NCBI GenBank assembly: GCA_022393335.1
Contig: JAJEKB010021741.1
Span: forward strand, 1,754,102 to 1,818,101
Length of the DNA: 64,000 nt
DNA from: Macrotrachela quadricornifera
Taxonomy: Eukaryota; Rotifera; Eurotatoria; Philodinida; Philodinidae
Reading direction: 5' to 3'
The position numbers and the translations under genes are program-made. The first letter of the stretch is position 1, and each line of letters begins with the position of its first letter. The notes under the pieces were generated by a model. The model was given only the letters and a program-made list of their open reading frames with translations, searched no databases and was not told the DNA's origin. Of this stretch, positions 13,034 to 24,651 are shown one piece after another.

Positions 13034-14368
13034 CAGTGTTTTATCCAGGTTTTTTGCTCCGGGGTGGCAAATTCACTTCTCGGAGTGGCAGAGAGAAATT
13101 TCGTTCATAATCACAGTACTATGCAAATCATTGAGTCAAGATATTGATGATTTTAAAATATTAATTTTTTTAATAAGTTGCATAAAAGACATTTTATTTC
13201 ATTTATTTCCACAATATGCAGAGAGTATGCGACAAACTAACGAGAAATACATATACAAAAAGGTACATCAACAAAAAAAAATACAAAGAGAATAGTAAGG
13301 CAATAACAGTTCTGTTACATAATTAAACCGTTAAACGACGTGTTTTGATTGGTTTTCAGTAATTGATGATTCCTTCTCTGATATGTTCATTTAAGATATT
13401 TGTACCTCCCATTGAAATGCGCATCAGTTGATCGAGGTGTCTAGTTGTTAATCGATTTAGCAATTTTACAAAAAATTCGATTCATTGTTGGAAAACCTCT
13501 TTCTAGCGTAGCTGTACTAATTGGCATGATAAGAAAGATTTATGCAGCTAACGCTAGTTGAAGATAGATATTCTTTAACATGCCATTTTGAACACGCTTT
13601 ATATAAACTTCTTGGTGAGTCATAATTTTATTCAATTTTTTTTGAGCTAATAAGTATGTTATTAATGTTTTCCATTCCTAGGTGATTGATTCATTCAAAT
13701 CATCTGAATGATGCTTTTGAATAGAATGCAAATTTTTTTGCCATAGTCTATTTGATCAGTAATATTATTCATATCAAATATCATGAAACATCTGTTCATC
13801 AATTTCTTCTTTTTTTTTCAAGTGCTTATCGAGAGAATTTTGCTTTGACATTTATAAAAATGTTTATCTAGTCTTGCAATATATTGAAAACTGACATAAA
13901 TAAATGATAGAAATATAGTTTTAGTGTTGATAAATGAAATGAATGTTGAATTAAGAGTCCGTAATTTAGCGTATAAATATACATTGTTCTGTTGTTTGAC
14001 TGTTAATTCAGTAACATACATTCACGTCAAATATGTATGTTATTATTTGTTCAATAGAAGTGGTCTGATATGAGAATATTAGATTGAATGCCGACAACAC
14101 AAAAAAAAATCACATAGGGTCAAAAGAAAACACAGATACGTATATCTGATTAAACTGATAAATCGTCATAGTGAGATTATGAGTATATTATTCTCTTTTA
14201 ACAACAATGTTTTATTCAACAATTTTTCTAAATATCTTCAAAAAAAATTGTAAAAAGTTATATTAGTATTTCAGATTTTTTGAAGATTTATTTCATTTTT
14301 TCCGGGGTGGCAAACTCAATCTTCGGGAGGGCAATGCCATCACTGCCCTCGCGCTGGATAAATCACTG
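13034..14368. mobile_element. hAT-family element with 8 bp target duplication
   Basis: The left end CAGTGTTTTATCCAG and the right end, read inward, CAGTGATTTATCCAGCGC form the inverted repeats. The flanking octamers GTATCAGA (13026-13033) and GTGTCAGA (14369-14376) differ at one position and are the expected 8 bp duplication. Shared subterminal words (CCGGGGTGGCAAA) support pairing of the ends. At about 1.3 kb it is too short for an autonomous hAT and carries only a C-terminal transposase relic. Confidence 0.88.
13356..13570 (-). pseudogene. hAT transposase C-terminal dimerisation relic
   Basis: Read on the minus strand, one frame gives MPISTATLERGFPTMNRIF, the conserved hAT C-terminal dimerisation motif (family form: P.STA..ER.FS). 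A shifted frame continues RLTTRHLDQLMRISMGG to a stop at 13356, again typical of the end of hAT transposases. One frameshift separates the two pieces and no N-terminal or catalytic part remains. Confidence 0.8.
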
Positions 14369-14376
14369 GTGTCAGA

Positions 14377-15066
14377 CTTATGAGCTAAGTATCTGTTGAG
14401 GAGAACACGCAGTCGAACACCGTGACTTTTTATAATAGAACAAAAAGTTTCAATGGGCAAATCTAGAATTGATTAAATGTGAATTTGATTTTTCGAATAT
14501 TAACAGTAAAATATGGCCTACATAGTACGATACTAAACCGCTGAAAGCGGCTACGATTCCACTTTCTCGCTGGAAAATTGAACGCTGATTGAATGGAATA
14601 TAATACTTTTCTATACTGAAAAACTCGAAAAAATTGGAAGGATATACTATTTTGAAAGCCAAAACAAAAAGAAGATTAATCAAATTAAATCGGTCCTTGA
14701 ATAAATACAGTACTGGCCAAAATTAGAAGAACAAAAATTATTTTTAATCTTTTAGCTTTTTATTATGTTCTAGTTTCCTGCTTGAATTTATGTATCAATG
14801 AATGTATACACATTCGAGTATGTTCTATCCGAATATCAACTTAGAATTTTTTAAAACCTATTTAGTTTCATGAAAAAAACTGAACAAAAGAAAAATGTTT
14901 TTTTGACCTGACCAAAATTATAAGAATAAATGGAAACTGTAACATAATTTTCCGCTTTGATGTATGTAAATGGGTTTGACTTTGAAAATTTTGATAGATC
15001 AATTGACGCTCTACAAACTGAAATGTTAGTATTAAAAGTCTAGCATAGAGTTAAGTTCCAAGGTTG
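14377..15066. other. Intergenic with a solo Tc1-like terminus
   Basis: At about 14706 TACAGTACTGGCCAAAATTA resembles the end of a Tc1-type transposon. A related word (GACCTGACCAAAATTA) follows near 14906. I found no partner end, so this may be a truncated element. There is no supported gene. Confidence 0.35.
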
Positions 15067-16387
15067 AATATAATATGGCACCTATTTAGGTGCTAAGTGG
15101 ATTATTGCGAAGTAAAATATATAGATACTCAGTAAATCTATTAAATGCTTAGTAAAAATAATATTTCTCGATGACTAAAATTTTTGCAAAGTTAAACAAT
15201 TAATATTTAAGTAAAATATTTAATCACTCAATTGATAAATGAGATTGATAAGTTAGAAAATAAATTATATGGATAAAGAAAAAATATTGCTAAGTAAAAG
15301 TGACTATGACAAGAAAACGATTGTCAGCCAGGAAGTATATCATACATTTTCTCTCTTTTGCTCTGATAGCACTGAGAGTGAAAGTAAACACCAACTTCTA
15401 GTATGTCCAAATATATTTTTCTCTTTCTTCCTGTGACGATCTCATATGATCTCTACTTTTTTTCAGAAAATTCTTCTTCTTTAATCGCCTGTATATATAT
15501 GTATCTGGCGATTGAAGTTTAATTTTGTATAGGTATTTGCCAATATGCATTCGTACATCACATATGGACATTTTCCCTATAGACTAGATATTATCATTTC
15601 TTGATTTTCTCTATGAACTAAGTCATTTGAGATGTTGGTTCTTTCCTATATGTTTTTCCATATTCAATGCTGAAATTTTCCTTTTCTGTGTACATGCACA
15701 TGTATATCTATATGCGCACACATATATGTAGTTCGTTCGTTCCTTCGCTTGTTATATTCTTCTTTCTGTTCTTGTCTTGTTCTCTCTTCCACCTATTCAT
15801 CTTCATCATTGCGTAGTTAGTGTTTCTCTGAATAAACCCGGAATCACGTTCACCAATATATCAAACTTACAAGTTTAAGCATATTATAATGCCAAATTTT
15901 GCACAAACACAAAAGTATGAGAGTTCATCAGAATGTTCAAGAAAAGACAATAATTAAATGCAACTTTGACTGGATAAGAGACAACTGCTTTTCTAATGAT
16001 ACAGACGCTCAAATAGCAATTAAACAAGAAGAACAATGGAGTCGATATTTTACTAAAACATTGTAAACCATCTTCAGTAGCGAAGGATGTACCTTTGGAT
16101 GAAAACAGAAAGCGGGGGTGATCACAAAAAGCAACACAAGGTTGTTAATCGATCAACTGTTCAAACTGAATTTTTTACTTAGCAAAAGTAATATATCTAC
16201 TTATCAATTCCTAATATTTTGTATAGAAAACATGAGTTTCTTTACTGAGAATTTAAATAAACTACTTAGCAAAAAATCTTTTCTTACTTAGATTTATACT
16301 AAACAAATGACTTAGAAAACATTGATTATTTTAATTAGTATTTATATATTTCTACTTAGCACTTAAATATATGCCATATAATATTGT
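15067..16387. mobile_element. Non-autonomous element with motif-rich inverted ends
   Basis: The left end reads ATAATATGGCACCTATTTAGG then TGCTAAGT. The right end, read inward, gives ATTATATGGCATATATTTAA then GTGCTAAGT. Inside both ends (about 250 bp left, 210 bp right) the word CTAAGTAAAA or its variants recurs in inverted orientation between the sides, as in subterminal transposase-binding arrays. The middle has a short coding-like stretch near 15960-16065 (DWIRDNCFSNDTDAQIAI) with no match I recognise. The target duplication is unclear. Confidence 0.6.
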
Positions 16388-16815
16388 ATGTCCCATGTAT
16401 TAGGGGTTTTTTAATTTTTTTGATAAGGAGGTTCAATTTCAGTTTCAAATGTATTCTGTTATAAAGAGATTTCAAAACTACATCGAATGATATAATTTAT
16501 GTCCTCGGTGGATGCTTTATTAGTGGATTCTGGGGAAGTAGCATCTAGAACTCTATCCAAAATGCGTTTTGAAAGCATTGTTTTTCCTTTTAAAACTAAC
16601 GACAATTTTATTTTTCTACACTAGCAGATAGAGTAGTGAATCCTCCATAAGTATAATATTGAATAAACCAAATATGTGTAAAACTGCAGAAGTAGATACT
16701 GCTATATAGTGTTCCAAAAATTGTGTCTAATGTGCAAAAACAGTCATTATACACTTCATCAACAAAATTCATCAATAAGAGTTATTTCTGAGTTACTGAG
16801 GACATGGTGTGACAG
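16388..16815. other. Intergenic, nothing recognised
   Basis: AT-rich spacer between two elements, with no ORF of interest. Confidence 0.35.
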
Positions 16816-17111
16816 TAGAGTCTGGTGGGATCGGGTTTTTTTTTGTCCCAATCTCGATCATATCCCGCTTGAACGAAACTCGTCCCGGTCTCGGTCCCGA
16901 CAAAACATTTGCTCGGGGTTTTCGATACCATTACCACCTTCTGTGAATAAAATCTATCTAGACTTGAAACTCACCAAAGTATTCCTTTGGGATTCCATAG
17001 CCTCGACCCCGTTTCGTCGGGACAAAAACCAGGATTTCGATCTCGGTCCCAACGGGATTGGGACCGGATTCGGGAATAAAATAAGGTCCGTGACAACCCC
17101 ATCAGACCCTA
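16816..17111. mobile_element. Small MITE-like element with GGGAC-rich inverted sequence
   Basis: The left end TAGAGTCTGGTGGGATCGGG pairs with the right end read inward TAGGGTCTGATGGGGTTG. The interior is unusually GC-rich for this window and is built of inverted GGTCCCGAC/GGGACCGG-type words. Its style is hAT-like, but no 8 bp duplication could be shown. The ORF across it (16709-17155) follows from base composition and is not taken as a gene. Confidence 0.55.
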
Positions 17112-18998
17112 GTAGAGCGTCAATTGATCTATCCGTTTTTATACATCGACAGTGACGTCAAGTTTTAGCCTATCCTGTTTCGGTGGACATTGGCAAGGGC
17201 CACTCCGTATTTGTATGGCTCGAACGTTTAGTTATTTATGAATCCTTCAGATCACAAACTACCATTTTATTCGCCGCTATTGGCAGTCCCTAACTTCTAT
17301 TTTCAAAGAACTTTTATTCAAAATTTCCATGTAGCTCATTGGATTTTTAAATTTTTATGTTGCAATACTCATGCCATAAATTACATCCTCCAAATGTTTA
17401 GCCTAAAGTACTGCACCCGTTGCTATTCGATATAGTTTGAAGTGTATTCATTCATGTTCTTTTAGAAATGCATTTTATTATAAGGATCAGTGTTTTGACC
17501 AAAATATCATTGATATGTTCTCATCCTGATCATCGTTTAATGAAAAAGACTATCAAACGATCTTTTTAGATCAGTTGGTCGGGTCACAAAAAGTGATAGT
17601 TTATTAGAATTTCATCACGAAAGTCTACGAATTTACATATTTATTGAAGGCTTTCATCATTGGGCAATTAATATCATCTCAAAAATATCCTTGAGCAATA
17701 ACTGTTAGAACCTTGGACAATTACCCAATGGCCCTACATGTGGTTACGCCACTGTGTACAGAGAGTACAAAAGTAATTTAAAGAGTGTTGAAAATAGTTT
17801 GATTAGAAAGAGCTCATCGAGTTACTTATTGTGTGTAAAATTCCCATTGATTCAATAGTGTAAAGTAAAAATTGTATATAACAATCGGATGTGATATTCG
17901 CCGATTAACTATTTAAAAAGATTCCTATTTCCGAAACCTTCTTATATATTCTAATAGAGAAAAAAATTCTGCATCGAATGAGCCAAATATTAATGGATTA
18001 TACACAAACATTAACATGGTTTTTAAGCCAAAAACTGTTTTTTTTCTCTTTCAAAAATCTCTAAGATGTGCCTTATTACTCGACAAATACAGAAAAGAAA
18101 ACGTGATATTCGTGAATCCCAGTTCCAAAGAATTGATTTTCCGCCAAGTACAAAATAAAGTTGCAGAAAGTGATCCCAGTCGATTAGACTTAAAATTGAT
18201 ACCAGTTTTGGTCTTATTCAGAGTCATACACTAATTTTGATAGATCCGTCATTACTAGGAATATTGACTGTATGACCCCCAGTTAGTGCCGAAAAAGTTC
18301 TAGATAGCATTCCTATATAGGGCCCAAAAAGTTATACAAATCTTACGGAGGTAGGCTTCAGAAGATGGTAGGAAGCTCCGTAAGGTAAATTGTGAATAGT
18401 TTTTGATAAGTTCCTATAACTGATGTTTTCGAATAGATTTTTTTATAGAATAGGATCTTTCAATCAAATCTTCCGCTCGAAAGATGTGAACTTATGATCT
18501 GAAAATTTTGTGTTCATCGGTTTCGGGTTCAGAAATTCTTGAATCCGACGGGCTCTAGTGAGAACCAACTGTATAAAGAAAATACAGTAAATAAACATAG
18601 GTCTAGTCTAAAAAAAATTACCCGATGAGGCTTAGTATTGACCCAAACCCAGACCCAAACTCACATAAACCCAAACGGTTTGAGTTTGGCGCATGTCTAG
18701 TACTAAATAGTCATATGTCTTCAACTCTTGAGTTTTCTTCAATACTAACAAGAATAGTTCTAATAGTTGTTCTTGTAAAATCATATATGTGGTTTGAAAC
18801 AAATGAGGAATAAAATAAAACAAAATAATATTCAAATTATCATTGTATCTTCGAAGTTTCATCACTCGATCGATATAAATAATTTGAAAATGAATATCTA
18901 GGATTGTCTTCTAGGATATTTATATTTATTTCATTGTCTTCTGCATAATCCTTTAGATTTACATATTTAATAAGAGTAGTCAGTTTTGTAGTTGAATT
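17112..18998. other. Intergenic, minor repeats only
   Basis: A hairpin lies at about 18342-18383 (CTTACGGAG ... CTCCGTAAG) and an ACCCAAACCCAGACCCAAAC tract at 18640. The ORFs are short and without motifs. The rightmost part is the presumed promoter flank of the gene starting at 18999. Confidence 0.4.
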
Positions 18999-19845
18999 AT
19001 GTTACAAAATCAATGGAATAGAGATGGTATGAAAATTTCAAGTGAGACGTCTCCAGTCTATACATCATATTGCCATGCTTGTATCACTCTGAACATGAAT
19101 GATCTTCTTCGACTCATTCATTTTCCTATACCGATCATTGACGCTGTTCGACAAGCTATTTCAACTAGTTGGTCACGTGGTATACAACATGAACAACAAC
19201 GTTTAGGTGCACATGAATTTAAACTGTACGGAAATCCTTGGTCTGGACGAGGTGACGAAGCTGTACCCTCACGTATTCTCATGTACATAGTGTTGACCAG
19301 TTAACAGAATTGATTCTGTATCTCTATTATTTTTTTTCGAATAGGATGACTGTTCTCTCAACATTATATCATAATGGATGGTATCTTGTGACATCAACTG
19401 ATATTACAAAGAAAGAATATGACAAAGACTCCCTTTTCTTCCGACTTGGTACTCCACCATCACCAACACCCTTCTTTGCAGTTTCATTTAACGAATCAGA
19501 CAAACTGCGTTTAATCGGCGTTCCACATAATCTTATAGTGCCAGTGCAACAAGCCATCGGTCCAGCAAATATTCAACGAGAAGAATGGCGTGACAATGGA
19601 GCCGCCTATCAACTCAAACTGTATGGATCTCTCTTTTTCCTTTTCATTCAAACGAATATTTTCTATGTAGGCGTGGCAATCCATGGTGGGGCAATGGTGA
19701 TGAAGCTATCACTGCTCGTGTAACATTGTTAGGTCTACTTGACTGCTTCAATTCACTTGGTTGGGAACTCTATGCAAGTATTGATATGAGTGTTGGTGGA
19801 AATGGCGATACGGACAGCTGGTTCTTTCGACAAAAGACTCATTGA
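18999..19845 (+). CDS. Two-repeat protein of unknown domain, three exons
   Basis: Exons 18999-19282, 19345-19620 and 19671-19845 join in frame to 735 nt (244 residues, TGA at 19843). Intron 1 is GTACATAG..TAG and intron 2 GTATGG..TAG. Two similar units of about 100 residues lie at residues 25-128 and 138-240. Shared landmarks are FKLYGNPWSGRGDEAVPSRI versus LKLRGNPWWGNGDEAITARV, then LYHNGW versus FNSLGW, ST/ASxD, and DKDSLFFR versus DTDSWFFR. There is no signal peptide or membrane segment, so it is probably cytosolic. I do not recognise the family by name. I have an impression that similar proteins occur in fungi and other protists, but I could not verify this. The conserved GNPW.G.GDEA motif marks the core of each unit. 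Confidence 0.75.
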
Positions 19846-22097
19846 TAGCTGAAAAAACTTTTCTAACTATTATTACATCTATATTCCAATATTTATTTTC
19901 TTGTCATTCTGTTGTTTTAGGACTACCTTGATGTGAATGAGAAAGAAAGGATTATTTGCATTTTTCGGCACCATATTTTTGAAAAAAAAACGCCACAGGT
20001 TTCAAAAAACAAACAAACCGTATTTTGTCCAAATTTTTCGAGATCTTGCATAAATAAACATAAAGAGTGTGTCATAAGTCCTGATTCCCTTGAAAAAATA
20101 CATTTTTCTCATCTTTTCTTCAGCCGAATAGGTTTATATTTCTACCATGTATACTAGACATCTAGATCTATTCCACACTAAAATTTCAGCTTTCTGTCTC
20201 TTATCATAAGGGAGGGACAAGTAGATCAAAATTAAGAAGAATTTTTCTGCTGTTTTATCGAGGTTTAAAATAAAATAAATGTGGAAATCTCGGATTTAAA
20301 TCCGAGTGTTATGTGTACTTCAAAGAGTAAAAAGAATTGACGACAAATTGATTTTGATCAAACCGTCTAAAAACTAGCTATCGCGAGTGTATGCTCGGTA
20401 TTTTGTCCATATCTTGTCAACGGCTTAGCCATTTGAGATCTAAGGCATCTCAATTGCACAGAAAACAGTTTACTCTACAAATTCATTCTACTCAGGTGAG
20501 TGAGTTATGTCATAAAAGAAGTGCTAGAAGTCAAGAACTGAGCGAATCCGAATAAATCTTACACCCTAGTAGGTGGTATTTTGGATTTTTCTCACATGGT
20601 GCACTATATCCTAGGTTTATTTTACTATAACACATAGATCTCATCAACAACACATCTTTTCTCACTAAACTATAAGGATAAAAAACCTGGCGAGCCAAGT
20701 TAGCACGGAGGACACTGTAGGCGACCCTATCTAGTCATCATTGACTCGACTCCCACAGTGATATAATATCTTTAGAAATCACACAAATCAAGTTCAGATT
20801 CATGATCAGCTTAGAAAACTGGGTAGGAGGAGGTACTTCACAATGGGTTTGGGCTTGTATCTAGCGAGATTATGGTCATAATGAGCCTTATGAATATATA
20901 ATAGATATATGATAAAGAGAGGCATCAGTATTTTCATAATAATCCACCCATATTAATATCTAATCGAATTCGAATTTTTTCCATTTGATAACTCCTTTTA
21001 TTAGCGGCAAAACCATGCATCTAGAACAGTCCAAAACCGCTAGTCATCTGAGACATATTTAGGCACACTGCCCTCAGGATACAGATTTTCTGCATTTTGG
21101 GACCCTGTTTGGGCAACTTTCACATAAAAAATCAAGATTTTATTCAAAACTAATATCATATTCGGAATCAGCGTTAAAGACTGAGTCGATTCATATATAT
21201 TTTAAATAGTTCTGAGAAAAAATTGTTCTTGAAAAATCGCTGTACCTCCTCTCAGGGATGGTCTGGCCAATAATGAGAATTTTTTCGATAACTCAGTCAT
21301 TTCTTGACGAATCCTTCTCATCTTCGAACTCGACGGAGATATTGATGCGACAATTGTGTACATAAAATTTCAGCTCAATCGAATGTAATTGTGAAGAGTT
21401 ATCGAATTAACGGACGGCCGGATGGACACACTGACCGATTCTAGAGTGTACTCACTTTTTGAGTACACAAAAAGAGGTTTTTTTTAACCTTTAAAATTGA
21501 GATCATATTCAATCTTGGGGTGAGGGTGATACAGATAATCATAAATAAAAAGTATTTGCACTTTTATCGAGGATTATCAAGTGGCTTGGCATTAGTACTA
21601 TGATTTCTCTAAAGAAATCAATACAAAATACTTTTTAATCTATTCCGAATAGCAGATATCTCTATATAAAGAGCGAAACAAATCCGTACGAAACAAATGT
21701 TTTTTTAAAAATCATTGACAATTGGAATGTCTGTGAAGGGTAGATAAAATAAAATAGTAGTTGTCGTACTTCGTTCATTATGAATATTTTTCAAGTATTT
21801 TGAAATGGTTATTTGTCAATGAATTTCCATGGTTTTATCAAGTGTGATCGGACAATTCATTTTAACACTAGCTGATAATACAGGGGATGGGTCGAAAGAA
21901 ATATGAAAAAAAATATTGGTTGAGATCGTTGTGAAATACGGTTTTATGAATTTTATTCGAAAATAATTTAAGGAGGTTGATATTATCTAGAAAATGAGAA
22001 GATTGAATTATATCAATGAATATTTTCAATTTTACGTCACTAAAAGATATAAGTAATTGCTCTAGTTCGTTTTTTTGTTGTGGATGCGATTTAAAGC
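19846..22097. other. Intergenic, repeat-like sequence
   Basis: Contains a perfect 18 bp palindrome, CTCGGATTTAAATCCGAG, at 20289-20306. At about 21165-21480 is a stretch (AATCAGCGTTAAAGACTG; ACGGACGGCCGGATGGACAC) that shares the word AATCAGCGTTAAARACTG with the element at 29038-29842. This suggests a dispersed repeat family. There is no supported gene; the 74-codon ORF at 19933 has no motif. Confidence 0.4.
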
Positions 22098-23329
22098 AAA
22101 AAAGCTTTCAGCGCAATCCCTTCGGGATTAAAAATGTGAAACACGATACACTCATTGTTGGTAATTCTCTAAAAATTGATCTTTTATGTATAACTGGGCA
22201 TACTTCCGCATTATTCCTGACTATAGACCATAGAACTTCAATGAAAAGATACTCCATTGATATTTTAACTAGACTTGAGTTACACATGACCCCAGAGAGT
22301 ATCCTGAAGCTATCTGTCACAATACGTGATGGCTCCAGACCGCGTTTCTCACTCTTTATGATAAGCCTAACATCCTGTCTCTAACGGATAATTAATCAAT
22401 TAGACACGAATTATTTGATCGGCTTAGGTGTTGGTCACGATCTGCAATAGGTATTTAATTAATTAAACGCTAATTAATTAACTAAATAAATATGAATTAA
22501 TTAATCAATTAAACCGAATTAATTAGTTAAAAACTAATTAATTAATTAAGATGTAGGTTACGGTTTGAGATGGTACACTTGCCTGTCGATCACGGTCTGT
22601 GATGTGTTGTTGCTAAGGATGTCTGTCACGTCTGTGGGAGGGGGGCTCCAAATTTCTACCCTTAAACACTTCAACACTTTCTTTTAGATCATGTTTCACA
22701 AAATATTTTAAGTATGATTAGAAGAAATGATCATAATCAATATTACTGATAAATTGCAATATTTGTGCAGTACATTGATGTATATACTTTCGACGTGTCT
22801 CGATAATGGTAAGCGATACGTTACTGAATATTTGTAACGAAGCCAATCGCAGATATTTTTTCTGGAGACTCTTATCAGAATAGATATGCTTTTGATTATT
22901 TTTCTTTGCTTGATAAAGTAATTTTTTTATGTTTTCGCCTGCGTTTTTCATAGTTTTTGAACAATAAGTAGCGCTAGTCTAAAGACTCGCTCAGCTCTTT
23001 CTCGTAGAAATCATGTTTCTAAACTACCGTCAAGCTATTCATTTATAAAATTAAAAAAAACCGAAGTCAGATTCAAGTTCCTGGACATTAACTGCCTTTG
23101 ACCAAACCTCATAAAAGCAAATATGTTTTCTGTTAAAAACTTGTCGTTTATTTAAAAAATTGAGCTGCAAAAATATTTTTAGAAAACAGGCTTCAGATTT
23201 GAATTCCTCGTCGTCGATTACCCTTCAGTCAACCGTTATAAAAAAAAAATTTTTCTTAATAAAAGTGGTTGGTTGTGTAAAAAAATGATCCTCGAAAAAA
23301 ATTTAAAAAACAACTTTTATTTAAATGAG

Positions 23330-23560
23330 CAATAACGAAATTTAGCAATAATAATACTGAATGAGCGGTGATAATACTAAACGAGCAATACTAAAACTGT
23401 ATGAGCAGTAATAATACTAAACGAGCAATATTAAAACTGTATGAGCAGTAATAATACTAAACGAGCAATAATAATACTGAATAAGCAGTTATAATACTAA
23501 TTGACCTGTAATTTATTTAAATTAGCAATAAATCGTATATATAAGGAGCAATAAGAATCC
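23330..23560. repeat. Irregular tandem tract of GAGCAATA/GAGCAGTA words
   Basis: Words such as ACGAGCAATA and ATGAGCAGTAATAATACT recur about every 20-40 bp, roughly nine times. It is AT-rich and not coding. Confidence 0.65.
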
Positions 23561-23619
23561 AGTCGTTATAATGTCATTCACAAGGGGGGAAAAGCAGACT
23601 TCTGTACCTCCGAAGTACA

Positions 23620-23750
23620 AAAGTACAGAGAAGTACAGGGAAGTACAGAGAAGTACAGAGAAGTACAGGGAAGTACAGAGAAGTACAGAGAAGTACAGGG
23701 AAGTACAGAGAAGTACAGAGAAGTACAGGGAAGTACAGAGAAGTACAAGA
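23620..23750. repeat. 30 bp minisatellite (AAGTACAG-based)
   Basis: About four copies of a 30 bp unit made of three decamers (AGAAGTACAG, AGAAGTACAG, GGAAGTACAG). Read on the plus strand it gives a STEKYREVQR decapeptide repeat inside a 144-codon ORF (23571-24005). Opposite-strand frames are also open, so coding is not implied. Confidence 0.85.
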
Positions 23751-24651
23751 AGTATAGAAGCCTGCTTTTTCCACCTTGGTCATTCATCTGTGTTGCGTAT
23801 TTCTTTTCTTTTTCTCGATTGCATCGTATACGTAGGCGTATGTACGACATTTACATATATTTTTGTGAAACACGAGCTAAAAGAGAGTGTTGAAGTGTTT
23901 AGGGGTAGAAATTTGGACCCCCCTCCCACAGACGTGACAGACATCTTTAGCAACAGCACATCACAGACCGTGATCGACAGGCAAGAGTACCATCTCAAAC
24001 CGTAACCTACATCTTAATGTATTTATTAATTATTTGATTAGCTATTAACTAATTAATTCGGTTCAATTGATTAATTGGCTTTTGATTAATTAATTCGTGT
24101 CTAATTAAGTAATTCATATTTATTTAGTTAATTAATTAGTGTTTAATTAATTAAATACCTGTCGCAGATCGTGACCAATACCTAAGCTAATTAATTAATT
24201 CGCATCTAATTGATTAATTATCCGTTAGAGACAGAATGTTGGGCTCATAATAGAGAGTGAGAAATGCGATGTAAAGTCATCACATATTATGACAGATAGG
24301 TTCAGGATACTATCAGGGACCATATATAACTGAAGTCTAGTTAAAATATCAATGGAGTATCTCTTCTCATTGAAGTTCTATGGTCTATAGTCAGGAATAA
24401 TGCGGAAGCATGTCCAGTTATACATAAAACACCAATTTTTAGAGAATTATTAACAATGAGTGTATCGTGTTTCACATTTTTAATCCCGAAGGAATTGTGC
24501 TGAAAGCTTTTTTTAATGCAATGTAAATGCGGGCGCCATTACTTTGGTATACCCTAAGTATAATCCTCATGAATACGTGGATTTCTATATCAGGTGGTCC
24601 AGAATTAATGGGTAGTTTAGTATTTTGAAATTTTCTCTATATGGTCTGAAC

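Larger units (their letters stand above)
22098..24513. mobile_element. Large element with ~600 bp terminal inverted repeats
   Basis: The left arm (about 22098-22685) reads inward from AAAAAAGCTTTCAGC through CCCTTCGGGATTAAAAATG, a TTAATTAA-rich stretch and CTGTGGGAGGGGGG to ACACTTCAACACT. The right arm (about 23877-24513) is its inverted copy. The 1.2 kb between holds a 77-codon minus-strand ORF (22951-22718), a spaced GAGCAATA tract and a 30 bp minisatellite. No transposase was recognised. The right end coincides with the start of duplicated block copy B. Confidence 0.75.

Noticed and set aside
16709..17155. 148-codon plus ORF
   Set aside because: It overlaps a GC-rich MITE and its length follows from base composition; no protein motif.
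20690..20765. tRNA-like look of GGCGAGCCAAGTTAGCACGG with a GACTCGACTCC T-arm-like stretch
   Set aside because: I could not fold an acceptor stem or an anticodon arm with proper spacing.
23571..24005. 144-codon plus ORF with STEKYREVQR repeats
   Set aside because: Explained by the 30 bp minisatellite plus the inverted arm; several frames on both strands are open, so coding is not supported.
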